Shown: one piece after another, positions 1 to 10,308 of the stretch
Layout: each line of letters opens with the position of its first letter
How positions within the stretch are numbered: position 1 is the stretch's first letter
Assembly: GCA_902552805.1 (NCBI GenBank)
Contig: CACDIC010000004.1
Span: 1 to 64,000, forward strand
Direction of reading: 5' to 3'
Length of the DNA: 64,000 bases
Origin: an uncultured Pelagibacteraceae bacterium
Lineage (GTDB): Bacteria > Pseudomonadota > Alphaproteobacteria > Pelagibacterales > Pelagibacteraceae
Program-made: the position numbers and the translations under genes
Notes under the pieces: generated by a model
What the model was told of the DNA's origin: nothing
Database searches by the model: none
What the model saw: the letters and a program-made list of their open reading frames with translations, nothing else

Positions 1-2
1 TC

Positions 3-248
3 TCCCAAGCACAATCGGTAAATTTATTTTTACCGGCTGATGTTCATAAAAAAGAATTACATAGAATTCATTTTGATGCATGGAAAAAAGGTCTTAAAAG
101 CCTTTACTATTGTAGATCAAAATCGATTCAAAGAGCTGAAAATATCAACAACGCAAAATCGACTGATGTTACAGCCAATGTATATAAATCAAAAAACCAA
201 CAAACTAACGATCAACCAGAATATGAGGAGTGTTTATCATGTCAGTAA
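3..248 (+). CDS. nrdA: Ribonucleoside-diphosphate reductase alpha subunit, C-terminal fragment (5' truncated by window edge)
   Basis: Frame 3 translation SQAQSVNLFLPADVHKKELHRIHFDAWKKGLKSLYYCRSKSIQRAE...EECLSCQ*; the Cys-x-x-Cys tail is typical of class I NrdA; directly precedes nrdB. Absent from ORF track because truncated. Confidence 0.9.
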   Translation, partial: SQAQSVNLFLPADVHKKELHRIHFDAWKKGLKSLYYCRSKSIQRAENINNAKSTDVTANVYKSKNQQTNDQPEYEECLSCQ

Positions 249-1255
249 CAGATAAAATTAAGACAGAAAATAAAGAAATAATTCAACCAAAAAAGATGGG
301 TCTATTAGTTGAGAACCCTGTATACAAACCATTTAGATATCCTTGGTGTTATGATGCTTGGTTAACCCAACAAAGAATACATTGGTTACCAGAAGAAGTT
401 CCACTTGGAGATGATGTGAGAGATTGGCAAAAAAACTTGTCTCAACCAGAAAAAAATCTCTTAACTCAAATTTTTAGATTTTTTACTCAAGCGGATGTTG
501 AGGTAAATAATTGTTACTTAAGACACTACACAACAGTATTTAAGCCAACAGAGGTTCTAATGATGATGACTGCTTTTGCGTCTATGGAAACAGTTCACGT
601 AGCTGCTTACTCTCATTTATTAGATACAATCGGTATGCCAGAGTCAGAATATTCAGCATTTATGAAATATAAAGAGATGAAGGATAAATATGACTACATG
701 CAAGGATTTAATGTTAACTCTAAAGAAGATATTGCTAAAACTGTTGCTGTATTTAGTGCTTTTACAGAAGGACTTCAGTTATTTGCAAGTTTTGCAATTC
801 TCTTAAATTTTCCAAGACACAATAAAATGAAAGGTATGGGCCAAATAGTAACTTGGTCTGTTAGAGACGAAACTCTTCATTGTAATTCTATGATAAGAAT
901 TTTCAAAGAGTTTATTAAAGAAAATCCAGAAATCTGGACTCCAAAATTAAAAAAAGAACTTTATGAAGCCTGCAGAACAATCGTAGAACACGAAGATTCT
1001 TTTATTGATTTAGCTTTCGAGATGGGTCCAATGGAAGGTTTGACTGCACAAGAGGTTAAAGACTACATTAGATTTATCGGAAATAGAAGATTAGTTCAAT
1101 TAGGTCTTGAACCAATTTATGACGTAGAAAAAAATCCTCTAGGATGGCTTGATACTATGTTAAATGCTGTTGAGCATATGAACTTTTTTGAAGGCCGTGC
1201 AACAGAATATTCTAAAGCATCAACTCAAGGGACTTGGGTAGAAGCATTTAGTTAA
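239..1255 (+). CDS. nrdB: Ribonucleoside-diphosphate reductase beta subunit
   Basis: R2 motifs (ASMETVHVAAYSHLLDTIG, WSVRDETLHCNSM). ATG at 239 (MSVTDKIK) is more likely than 230; overlaps the nrdA stop. Confidence 0.93.
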   Translation: MSVTDKIKTENKEIIQPKKMGLLVENPVYKPFRYPWCYDAWLTQQRIHWLPEEVPLGDDVRDWQKNLSQPEKNLLTQIFRFFTQADVEVNNCYLRHYTTVFKPTEVLMMMTAFASMETVHVAAYSHLLDTIGMPESEYSAFMKYKEMKDKYDYMQGFNVNSKEDIAKTVAVFSAFTEGLQLFASFAILLNFPRHNKMKGMGQIVTWSVRDETLHCNSMIRIFKEFIKENPEIWTPKLKKELYEACRTIVEHEDSFIDLAFEMGPMEGLTAQEVKDYIRFIGNRRLVQLGLEPIYDVEKNPLGWLDTMLNAVEHMNFFEGRATEYSKASTQGTWVEAFS

Positions 1256-1261
1256 TATCAA

Positions 1262-1873
1262 GTGCAAGACTTTGGTCTAGTAGTTATAGGAGCTCATTCA
1301 GGACTTTATTTAAAAGATTTAGTAGTTGAATATGAAGGCAGGAACATTCTTTTAGTTGAGCCTGTTCCTTATAATTACGAAATATTAGATTTGGAATACA
1401 AAGATGATCCTAAAATTATAATTTGTAAGAATGCAATAATAGATAAATCTAAAAAAGATTTTTTTTATTATGTGAAAAAAGAGTCGATAGCTAAACTCGG
1501 AAAGCATTGGGCGAGTCAAATAGGATCTTTCGATAAAAATCATATTCTAAATCATAGAAATAAAAGATTTGACGTAAAAGAGGATGATATAGAAACTATT
1601 CAAATTGAATTTATTACTTTTGATGATTTAATTCAAAAATATTCAATCAAATCAATTGATAAACTTCAAATAGATGTAGAAGGTGCAGAATATAAAATTA
1701 TGAATTCAATAAATTTTCAGAAAATAGAGATAAATAAAATACTTTTTGAGTCAAAACATTTTGATGGAACTTTTGTTGAGGGAAAAAAATTACAAGAGAT
1801 TGAAAAAAAACTTAAGTCAAACGGCTACAAAATTCAGAAAATAGATAAAGAGAATATTTTGGCAAGCAAATAG
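1262..1873 (+). CDS. FkbM-family SAM-dependent methyltransferase
   Basis: VVIGAHSGLYLKDLV ... LLVEPVPYNYEIL ... KLQIDVEGAEYKIM; GTG start. Confidence 0.75.
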   Translation: MQDFGLVVIGAHSGLYLKDLVVEYEGRNILLVEPVPYNYEILDLEYKDDPKIIICKNAIIDKSKKDFFYYVKKESIAKLGKHWASQIGSFDKNHILNHRNKRFDVKEDDIETIQIEFITFDDLIQKYSIKSIDKLQIDVEGAEYKIMNSINFQKIEINKILFESKHFDGTFVEGKKLQEIEKKLKSNGYKIQKIDKENILASK

Positions 1874-1877
1874 GTAT

Positions 1878-3002
1878 TTATCTCTGATTTAATTGTAATA
1901 CTTTTCTGTGTTTGTTCCCTTTATAGCTCGCTAGTGGTCTAATAAGTTTATTGGCAGCATGTTGCTCCATTATGTGTGCTGACCAACCTGTAATTCTTGA
2001 AATGACAAATATTGGCGTAAAAAAATCAGTATCAAACCCCATCAAATGGTAAGTAGGACCAGTTGGATAATCAACATTTGGATGAATATTTTTTCTTTCA
2101 ATCATTACTTTTTCAACAATATCATAAATTTTTTCAAATTTTTTATCCTTTTTAATTTTGGCAACTTTAGCAAAATATTTTCTCATGGTTGGAACTCTAG
2201 AGTCTCCTGATTTATAAACTCTATGCCCAAAACCCATCACTACTTCTTTTTTATCTAATGCATTATTTATCCATTTAAGAGCGTTATTTGGAGATTTAAT
2301 TTTATTCATCATATGCATTACTTCTTCATTAGCACCACCATGAAGAGGGCCCTTTAAACTAGCTATTGCTCCAGTTATTGCTCCGTGAATATCCGATAAG
2401 CTACTAGTAATAGTTCTTGCTGTAAATGTTGAAACATTAAAGCTATGTTCAGCATATAAAATTAAAGATACATCAAATGCTTTTACAATTTCTTTTTGAG
2501 GAACTTTTCCAAAACACATATAGAAAAAATTCTCTGCTATATTAAGATTTTTCTTAGGTTTAATAATATTTTTCCCTTTTCTTATTCTGTAAAAAGCAGC
2601 TAATGCAGTTGGGGTTTTTGCCAAAATTCTTATAGCTTTTCTCATATTTGCTTCCTCTGAGGAGTCAGTGGTTTCTTTATCCTCAAGCCCCATTATGCTT
2701 ACTGCCGTTCTGGCAACATCCATTGGATGAGATTTTTTTGGCATTTTTTTTATTATTGAATAAAGATCTTTGGACAAGTCTCTATTATTTTTTTCTTCTT
2801 TTTCAAATTTTCTTAGCTGTATTGTATTTGGTAAATCCTTATTTAAAATTAAATAAGCCACTTCTTCAAATCTACAATATTCACATAAATCCTGAGCCGC
2901 ATAACCCCTATATGTTAGAGAGTTGATTTCAGGCATAACTTTAGAAACTTCAGTTTCATCAACAACTATTCCTAGTAAACCTTTTTTAATATCATCACTC
3001 AT
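1878..3002 (-). CDS. prpC: 2-methylcitrate synthase / citrate synthase family
   Basis: Citrate synthase motifs GPLHGGANEEVM, VMGFGHRVYK; adjacent to prpB and prpD. Confidence 0.88.
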   Translation of the reverse strand: MSDDIKKGLLGIVVDETEVSKVMPEINSLTYRGYAAQDLCEYCRFEEVAYLILNKDLPNTIQLRKFEKEEKNNRDLSKDLYSIIKKMPKKSHPMDVARTAVSIMGLEDKETTDSSEEANMRKAIRILAKTPTALAAFYRIRKGKNIIKPKKNLNIAENFFYMCFGKVPQKEIVKAFDVSLILYAEHSFNVSTFTARTITSSLSDIHGAITGAIASLKGPLHGGANEEVMHMMNKIKSPNNALKWINNALDKKEVVMGFGHRVYKSGDSRVPTMRKYFAKVAKIKKDKKFEKIYDIVEKVMIERKNIHPNVDYPTGPTYHLMGFDTDFFTPIFVISRITGWSAHIMEQHAANKLIRPLASYKGNKHRKVLQLNQR

Positions 3003-3898
3003 TACTCATGTCCCTTGGTGCTAAAATTATAAATTTTTTCGTCCAAACTATTGTACTTTTCATAATCAACAAGCTCATAGAGTCTTTTTCTAGTTTGCAT
3101 TTTATCTATGATATTATTTTGATGTCCATTTGCATAAATGTCTCGTAATCCATCTTCAACATTTTTCATAGCTAGTCTTTGAGTGGTTACTGGATAAATT
3201 ACAATATTGTATCCAAATTTTTCTAATTCTTTATAATTAAATAATTTTGATTTACCAAATTCAGTCATATTAGCTAGTAGGTAACAAGAAAGTTCTTTTC
3301 TTACTTTCTCAAAATCTTTTTCATCGTGTAAAGCTTCTGGGAAAATTATTTCTGCTCCAGCATCCACATAAGCTTTACATCTATCTATCATCTTATCTAT
3401 TCCCTCAACACTTTTTGCATCAGATCTCGCTATAATTTTAAAATTTTCATCTTTTTTTGCTGATACACATTCTTTAATTTTTTTAACCATAGCTTCTGTT
3501 GATATCAATTCTTTATTGTCTAGGTGTCCACATCTTTTTCTCTCAATTTGATCCTCTAAATGAACAGCTGTAATTCCAAATTCCTCAAAAGTTTCAATCG
3601 TTTCTTTACAAGATTTAAATCCAGTATCAATATCAACAATTGTTGGAAGGTTGGTCACTCGTGAAATAAGGTAAGACCTTGTACTAACATCCTGCAATGT
3701 AGTTAAACCAATATCTGGAAAGCCAAGATCATTTGCCATAACTCCTCCAGACACATAAACTGCATCGTAACCGATTTCTTCAATTAACTTTGCAGTTAAA
3801 GGATTATAAGCTCCAGGAACTCTTAGAATTTTGTTAGATTTTAATTTATTAACAAAATCCTCTCTTTTTTGTGTTGGCTCTTTTTCAATAAAGTGCAT
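3002..3898 (-). CDS. prpB: Methylisocitrate lyase
   Basis: RVPGAYNPLTAKLIEEIGYDAVYVSGG, VHLEDQIERKRCGHL (ICL/PEPM KKCGH-like motif); in prp cluster. Confidence 0.9.
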   Translation of the reverse strand: MHFIEKEPTQKREDFVNKLKSNKILRVPGAYNPLTAKLIEEIGYDAVYVSGGVMANDLGFPDIGLTTLQDVSTRSYLISRVTNLPTIVDIDTGFKSCKETIETFEEFGITAVHLEDQIERKRCGHLDNKELISTEAMVKKIKECVSAKKDENFKIIARSDAKSVEGIDKMIDRCKAYVDAGAEIIFPEALHDEKDFEKVRKELSCYLLANMTEFGKSKLFNYKELEKFGYNIVIYPVTTQRLAMKNVEDGLRDIYANGHQNNIIDKMQTRKRLYELVDYEKYNSLDEKIYNFSTKGHE

Positions 3899-5400
3899 TA
3901 AAAAATCCCTTTTTTAAAATTTCTTTTTAGTTTACTCTTTTTTACTTCAATATTTAACTTATCAAGTTGACCTGGTTTTAATTTTTTTAAATTTTGTACA
4001 ACCTTTAAAAATCTATCACTTTCTTTTTTATCTAAGATATTTCCAGTTAAAGTTAAGAATTTATTGATATAATTTTTTCTTTTAAAAGGTCGTAAACCAT
4101 AAGGATGAGCATCTGCTACACCTTGCTGCTCAGTAATTTTTTTTCCATTATTGAGAGTTATTACCACTTTTGCACCAAATGCTTTCTTTCTAGGATTAGG
4201 ATCATGATATTTTTTAGTCCATTTTTTATCTTCATGAGTTTTTATTGATTTCCATATTTTAATTGTACTTTTTCTTTTAGCCCTTGCTTTTGTGTAAGAT
4301 TTTACGTGATGCCAAGTACCATCCTCAAGTGCAACAGCAAATATATACATTATTGAGTGATCTAATGTTTCTCTGCTAGCATTAGGATCCATTTTTTGTG
4401 GATCGTTTGCACCTGTTCCGATTACATAATGAGTGTGGTGACTTGTAAAAATATCTATTTTTTTGATCTGATTAAGATTTTGAACTTTCTTTTTAAGTTT
4501 TTTTGCTAAGTCAATTAAAGCTTGAGATTGATATTCTGCAGAATACTCTTTTGTATAAGTTTCAAGTATCGCTTTTTTTACTTCTCCTTTTTTTGGTAAT
4601 GGAACTTTATATAATGCATTTTTACCATCAAGTATTTTTGCTATCACACTATCCTCACCTTCATAAATTGGACTTGGTGCTCCTTCACCACGCATAACTC
4701 TATCAACAGCCTCTATAGCAAGTTTTCCTGCATGTGCGGGAGCATAAGCTTTCCAACTTGAAATTTCACCTTTTCTAGATTGTCTTGTGGAAATTGTTGT
4801 ATGTAATGCCTGCTGAATAGCTTGATAAATAGTTTCTGTTTTTAACCTTAACATTGAACCAATCCCAGCTGCAACACTTGGACCAAGGTGAGCTATATGA
4901 TCTACCTTATGTTTATGCAAACATATTCCTTTAACCAAATTAACCTGGACTTCATAAGCTGTAATTATTCCTCTTAAAAGATCTAAACCACTTTTTTTGT
5001 TTTGCTGAGCAACACTTATAAGTGGAGGAATATTATCTCCTGGATGACTATAGTCTGCTGCTAAAAAAGTATCATGAAAATCTAATTCTCTGACAGCAGT
5101 TCCATTAGACCATGCTGCCCATTCACAATCAAATTTTAATTTATTATTAACACCAAATAACGTTGCACCATTTCTTCTTGAATGCTTTAAGGCCATTTCT
5201 CTGGATGAAACAACAGGTTTTCTATTAAGTGAAGCTATAGCCACTGATGCATTATCAATAATCCTATTAATTGACATTTCAATCGCATCTTTATTTAATT
5301 TAGAATTATCGCTTGCAATTTCTGCAATTTTCCATGCAAGCTGATTTTTTTTTGGTAAATGAATTTTAGATGGGTAAACTTTAATTTTATGAACTATCAA
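3898..5400 (-). CDS. prpD: 2-methylcitrate dehydratase, MmgE/PrpD family
   Basis: MmgE/PrpD-like sequence ([36 protein letters not shown]); in prp cluster. Confidence 0.9.
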   Translation of the reverse strand: MIVHKIKVYPSKIHLPKKNQLAWKIAEIASDNSKLNKDAIEMSINRIIDNASVAIASLNRKPVVSSREMALKHSRRNGATLFGVNNKLKFDCEWAAWSNGTAVRELDFHDTFLAADYSHPGDNIPPLISVAQQNKKSGLDLLRGIITAYEVQVNLVKGICLHKHKVDHIAHLGPSVAAGIGSMLRLKTETIYQAIQQALHTTISTRQSRKGEISSWKAYAPAHAGKLAIEAVDRVMRGEGAPSPIYEGEDSVIAKILDGKNALYKVPLPKKGEVKKAILETYTKEYSAEYQSQALIDLAKKLKKKVQNLNQIKKIDIFTSHHTHYVIGTGANDPQKMDPNASRETLDHSIMYIFAVALEDGTWHHVKSYTKARAKRKSTIKIWKSIKTHEDKKWTKKYHDPNPRKKAFGAKVVITLNNGKKITEQQGVADAHPYGLRPFKRKNYINKFLTLTGNILDKKESDRFLKVVQNLKKLKPGQLDKLNIEVKKSKLKRNFKKGIF

Positions 5401-5454
5401 ATTAACTCCTAATTAACGAGATTGGTTTTAATAGTTAAAAAAAAATAATCAATA

Positions 5455-6138
5455 TTAAAGATATTTTGATACAATCTTTTCGATACCAATAAAGTCTTTT
5501 ACTAAGTGATTATGGTAAATTTCATTCGTTTTTTTTTCGGTATATCCATCTTCCATTAAGATAACTGGTATTCCAGCATTTTTCGCTGCATTCGCATCAG
5601 TTTCACTATCTCCAATCATTAATGATTTTTTTATATCACCTTGTAATATTTCAATTACAGAAGTTAGATGTCTTGGATCAGGCTTACAATAATCAAAGGT
5701 ATTATGTCCCGCAACATATTCAAAAAAATCATAAATCCCAATTTTTTTTAAAAGATCGACGGCTAGGTAATCAGTCTTATTTGTACAAACAGCCATAGAA
5801 ATATTATTTTCTTTTGACCATATCAAAAAATCTTTGACCCCATTTATCAGGGTGCTTTCGTTAACAATGTTTTTACCATAAAAGTCAGTAAAATCTTTTA
5901 TCATTTCTTTTTTAATCTTTTCATCTTGTACTTTTCCAAACTCTTTTTTAGCTTGCCCCCAAATTGACCTTCCGAGCATTGCACCAGCACCTTGACCAAC
6001 AAGATTCCTTATTTCCTCAGTAGACTTTGTGGGGTAACCAAATTTTTTCATTACATGATTATGTGCACGCATCAAATCTGGCGCTGTATCAACTAAAGTT
6101 CCATCCAAATCAAAAAGAATTGTAAAATTTTGTTGCAT
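5455..6138 (-). CDS. gph: HAD-family phosphatase, phosphoglycolate phosphatase-like
   Basis: ILFDLDGTLVDTAPDL, CTNKTDYLA, MIGDSETDANAAKNAGI. Confidence 0.8.
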   Translation of the reverse strand: MQQNFTILFDLDGTLVDTAPDLMRAHNHVMKKFGYPTKSTEEIRNLVGQGAGAMLGRSIWGQAKKEFGKVQDEKIKKEMIKDFTDFYGKNIVNESTLINGVKDFLIWSKENNISMAVCTNKTDYLAVDLLKKIGIYDFFEYVAGHNTFDYCKPDPRHLTSVIEILQGDIKKSLMIGDSETDANAAKNAGIPVILMEDGYTEKKTNEIYHNHLVKDFIGIEKIVSKYL

Positions 6139-6209
6139 AATTAAAAGTTTTTTTAAGAAATATTATGTGAATTAAGAAACATGTATACATAATATAAAGG
6201 ATTTTATAG

Positions 6210-6833
6210 ATGAAACAATTAAATTTACAAAAGCTTCAAAATGACCTTCGAAATAAATTTTTAAAAGTCGGAGTAAAAATGATTGGTCCAGAAACAATTT
6301 TTTTTTCGATAGATACCAAGATAGGTAAGAATGTGATTATCGAACCTTATGTAGTAATAGGTCAAAAAGTGAGAATTGGAAACAATGTAACAATAAAATC
6401 TTTTTCTCATCTGGAAAATTGTAAAATAGAAAATAAAGTTGATATTGGACCATACGCCAGAATAAGACCAGGTGTAGTTTTAAAAAGTGGTTCAAAAATT
6501 GGAAATTTTGTTGAAATCAAAAAAAGTACTTTAGGTATAAATTCAAAAGTAAACCACTTAACATATATCGGTGATAGTGAAATAGGTAAATCAGTCAACA
6601 TTGGCGCTGGAACAATTACTTGTAATTATGATGGAGTAAAAAAGAATAAAACTAAAATAAAAGACAATGTTTTTATTGGCTCAAATTCATCATTGGTAGC
6701 ACCAGTTACAATCGAAAAGAATAGTACAGTTGGGGCTGGTTCGGTTATAACAAAAAATGTGAAAAAAAAATCATTAGCATTAACGAGAAGTTTACAGACT
6801 GAAATCAAAAATTATAAAAGAAAGTCTAAATAG
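6210..6833 (+). CDS. glmU: GlmU C-terminal half only (left-handed beta-helix glucosamine-1-phosphate N-acetyltransferase-like)
   Basis: [74 protein letters not shown] match the GlmU acetyltransferase domain; no N-terminal uridylyltransferase domain. Confidence 0.82.
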   Translation: MKQLNLQKLQNDLRNKFLKVGVKMIGPETIFFSIDTKIGKNVIIEPYVVIGQKVRIGNNVTIKSFSHLENCKIENKVDIGPYARIRPGVVLKSGSKIGNFVEIKKSTLGINSKVNHLTYIGDSEIGKSVNIGAGTITCNYDGVKKNKTKIKDNVFIGSNSSLVAPVTIEKNSTVGAGSVITKNVKKKSLALTRSLQTEIKNYKRKSK

Positions 6834-6835
6834 TT

Positions 6836-8656
6836 ATGTGTGGAATAATTGGAATTAATAGTAATAAACCTGTGTCAGCAACTATAATTAATTCTCTAAA
6901 AAAATTAGAGTATAGAGGTTATGATTCAGCTGGTATGGCAACTCTCTATAATGGATTGATAAATGAGGTAAAATCTGAGGGAAGAGTAGAAAATTTGGAA
7001 AAAAACTCCTTAGCTCAAAGCATGGAGGGAACTATCGGTATTGGTCATGTGAGATGGGCAACACACGGGCTCCCTAATAGTATTAATGCTCATCCACATT
7101 CTTCCCAGAATGTTTCAGTTGTTCATAATGGAATTATTGAAAACTCAACAATATTAAAAAAATTTTTAATTGGAAAAGGTCACAAGTTTAAATCTCAAAC
7201 TGATACAGAGGTAATAGTACATTTAATTACCGAAAATCTAAAAACAGAAAATATTGTTAACTCGATCCAAAAAACTTTGAAGTCATTACATGGAAGCTTT
7301 GCACTTGGTATAATTTTTAAAGATCAACCAGATTTAATTGTTGGAGCAAGAAGAGGTTCACCATTAGCTGTTGGTTATGGTCCTAACGAAAATTATCTAG
7401 GTTCAGACTCTTATGCGCTTAAATCGATGACAAATAAGATTACATATTTAAATGATGGTGAATTCTGCATTATTAAACAAGATCACGTAGAATTTTTTAG
7501 TGAGGAAGGAATTAAAATTAATAAAAAAGTTTTACAATTATCCTCAACAGAAGAAAAATACGACAAAGGTGATTACAAACATTTTATGGCCAAAGAAATT
7601 GAAGAACAACCAAGTACAATTAGAAATGGAATTAATGAGTATATAGATATGTCAAATAAAGATATTAATATTTATAACTTTCCTTGGAAAAGTAATGAGA
7701 TTAAATCAATAACCTTAATTGGATGTGGAACAGCATATCATTCATGTTTAATGGCAAAATATTGGTTTGAGGAAATAACATCATTAGATGTAAATATAGA
7801 TATAGCATCAGAATTTAGATACAGAAAAACTAGATTTAAAAAAGACACACTTTATGTATTTGTATCACAATCTGGAGAAACAGCAGATACTTATGCTGCT
7901 TTAGATTTATGTAAAAAAAACGACATGAAAACTTGTGCAGTTGTAAATGTTGTAGAAAGCTCAATTGCAAGAGACTCCGAATTTGTATTACCAATACATT
8001 GTGGAACTGAAATAGGTGTTGCTTCAACTAAAGCTTTTCTTGGACAAATATTAATTTTATACATTCTAGCCTTGAAACTTGCTTTATTGAGAAAAGATAT
8101 TGAAAAGACTCATTTTGACAAAAAAATTGATGATCTTAAAAATTTACCAAAACTTGTTGAGCAAACATTATTGATTGATAACAAAATACAGACAATTTCA
8201 AATACTTTTAATGAGGCGAAGGGTTCTATGTTTTTGGGACGTGGTTTTTCTTATCCAATCGCTCTTGAGGGTGCATTAAAATTGAAAGAATTATCATATA
8301 TTCATGCCGAAGGTTATCCAGCAGGTGAGATGAAACACGGACCTCTTGCGTTAATAGAGGAGGGTATGCCAGTTGTGGTTTTGGCTCCAAGAGATAATTA
8401 TTATAAAAAAACAATTTCGAATATGCAGGAGGTAATTGCACGGGGAGCTAAAGTTTTATTAATTACAAATAAAAGTAAAGATGAAGTAATTTCAGAAAAT
8501 ATTTGGGAGAAAATCGAAGTTGAAAGCACTAATGAGGATCTACTACCTTTTCTTTTGACAATTCCTTTACAAAAATTAGCTTATTATTCAGCGCTTAAAA
8601 AAGGTTATGACATTGATAAACCTAGAAACTTGGCAAAATCAGTAACTGTTGAGTAA
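6836..8656 (+). CDS. glmS: Glutamine--fructose-6-phosphate aminotransferase
   Basis: MCGIIGI N-terminus, RGYDSAGMA, SQSGETADT, EIGVASTKAF, C-terminal KSVTVE. Confidence 0.97.
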   Translation: MCGIIGINSNKPVSATIINSLKKLEYRGYDSAGMATLYNGLINEVKSEGRVENLEKNSLAQSMEGTIGIGHVRWATHGLPNSINAHPHSSQNVSVVHNGIIENSTILKKFLIGKGHKFKSQTDTEVIVHLITENLKTENIVNSIQKTLKSLHGSFALGIIFKDQPDLIVGARRGSPLAVGYGPNENYLGSDSYALKSMTNKITYLNDGEFCIIKQDHVEFFSEEGIKINKKVLQLSSTEEKYDKGDYKHFMAKEIEEQPSTIRNGINEYIDMSNKDINIYNFPWKSNEIKSITLIGCGTAYHSCLMAKYWFEEITSLDVNIDIASEFRYRKTRFKKDTLYVFVSQSGETADTYAALDLCKKNDMKTCAVVNVVESSIARDSEFVLPIHCGTEIGVASTKAFLGQILILYILALKLALLRKDIEKTHFDKKIDDLKNLPKLVEQTLLIDNKIQTISNTFNEAKGSMFLGRGFSYPIALEGALKLKELSYIHAEGYPAGEMKHGPLALIEEGMPVVVLAPRDNYYKKTISNMQEVIARGAKVLLITNKSKDEVISENIWEKIEVESTNEDLLPFLLTIPLQKLAYYSALKKGYDIDKPRNLAKSVTVE

Positions 8657-8658
8657 TT

Positions 8659-9474
8659 TTGTTTAAAATAGATTTTACAAATAAACGTGTAGATTTTTTT
8701 GGATTAGCAACTTATGCTAAAAAACATAAACTAAATCATAAAGATTGTTTAAAACAAGCTTTTGAACAAAATGCTTTAATTGAAGACAATAAAGATTTAC
8801 TTTTTAATTTTATTGAAAGTTTTGATAAAATAAAAAATTTTCAATCTCAATTATATCAAGATATTTGTGCTGCGTTTATAATCGGAGATAAATTTGAAAA
8901 AACTTTTCTAGAATTCGGCGCAACTGATGGCCTTAGTCTATCTAATTCTTATTTACTTGAAAATTCATTAGATTGGAAAGGTGTTCTGTCAGAACCAAGT
9001 CCACAATGGTATGATAGTCTTAAAATGAATAGAAAAAATTCAACAATAATCACCGATTGTATTTGGAAAGAAACAGGAAAAAAACTAGATTTTTTTATGT
9101 CTGATATTGGTGAGTATTCTACAATCAATGACTTTATAGAAAATGAAATAAAATCTATTCCAGGAAATACTAGGGCTAGAAAAAAAGGGGGTAAATTAGT
9201 TTCCGTAGAAACGATATCATTAAATGATGTAATAAAAAAATATTTTAATGATTCATGTCCATCTTATATATCTATTGATACAGAGGGGTCTGAATACGAA
9301 ATTTTAAAGGCCTTTGATCTAAATAAATACAGACCTAAATTGTTTACTGTTGAGCACAATTTCACTGAAAATGAGAGAAAAATTGATGAGCATTTAATTA
9401 CTAATGGTTATGTGAGAATTTTCAGAAAATTAACAACTTTTGACGCTTGGTATATACCATTTGAAAATCTTTGA
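8659..9474 (+). CDS. FkbM-family methyltransferase
   Basis: FLEFGATDGLSLSNSYLLE, SIDTEGSEYEILKAFD; TTG start. Confidence 0.72.
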   Translation: MFKIDFTNKRVDFFGLATYAKKHKLNHKDCLKQAFEQNALIEDNKDLLFNFIESFDKIKNFQSQLYQDICAAFIIGDKFEKTFLEFGATDGLSLSNSYLLENSLDWKGVLSEPSPQWYDSLKMNRKNSTIITDCIWKETGKKLDFFMSDIGEYSTINDFIENEIKSIPGNTRARKKGGKLVSVETISLNDVIKKYFNDSCPSYISIDTEGSEYEILKAFDLNKYRPKLFTVEHNFTENERKIDEHLITNGYVRIFRKLTTFDAWYIPFENL

Positions 9475-9507
9475 TTAAAAAAAGGTAATTAGAAAACTAA
9501 AAACTTT

Positions 9508-10269
9508 ATGAAAAATAATAAAATAAACATTATTACTTCTTTTCCAAAATCTGGAAATACTTGGATGAGATTTATTATTTATGACTTATTATTTAATGAC
9601 CAAAATATAACTATTGAAAATTCAAGCGAAATAAACCGATTGATACCAGACTTTCACATGTCAAAAAACAATCAGCTTATTTTAGATAGTAGATTAAAAG
9701 ATAAGGAAGTTTTTTTAAAAACTCATTCAAGTTATGATCAAATGAGCAAATTACCAATTGGTAAAATTATTTTAATGATTAGGAACCCTCTTGATGCATT
9801 TGTTTCATTATACAATTATTATGAAATTGACAAAAAAGATAAAAGTGAAATGATAGATTTTTTTTGTACTTATCAGACATTACCATTCTTAAAAAAAGCC
9901 AATTTTCCAAATTGGCAAGAACATATCGAAAGCTGGGTTAATTCAGGAAAAAAATATCATATAGTAAAATATTCAGATCTAATTGATGATTTTGATAATC
10001 AAATTAAATATTTATGTAATTTTTTAGATTTAGAAATAACTAATGAAAAGATTGATTTTGTTAAAAGAAATACAAGTTTCAATAATCTTAAAAAAATTGA
10101 GATTAGAGAAAGAGAGGAAAATATTGCAGGGTTCTTTTCTGGAAATATGAAGGGAAAAAAGACTAATTTCATGAATAAAGGTGGTTATGGAAACTACAAA
10201 TCATTCTTTAATTCCTCTGAATTATTGAAATTAGAAAATTCATTTAAAAAAAATAAGTGGATAAGTTGA
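9508..10269 (+). CDS. Sulfotransferase domain protein
   Basis: 5'-PAPS loop FPKSGNTWMRF, MIRNPLDAFVSLYNYY, C-terminal NKGGYGNYKSFF. Confidence 0.82.
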   Translation: MKNNKINIITSFPKSGNTWMRFIIYDLLFNDQNITIENSSEINRLIPDFHMSKNNQLILDSRLKDKEVFLKTHSSYDQMSKLPIGKIILMIRNPLDAFVSLYNYYEIDKKDKSEMIDFFCTYQTLPFLKKANFPNWQEHIESWVNSGKKYHIVKYSDLIDDFDNQIKYLCNFLDLEITNEKIDFVKRNTSFNNLKKIEIREREENIAGFFSGNMKGKKTNFMNKGGYGNYKSFFNSSELLKLENSFKKNKWIS

Positions 10270-10308
10270 ATAATTTACAATCTCTGATACAACAATCTCG
10301 AGTTGAGT

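Noticed and set aside
40-255. 71-aa ORF at window start
   Set aside because: Out of frame within the nrdA C-terminal coding sequence.
2648-2926. 92-aa ORF antisense to prpC
   Set aside because: Shadow ORF of a well-supported citrate synthase family gene; no motif.
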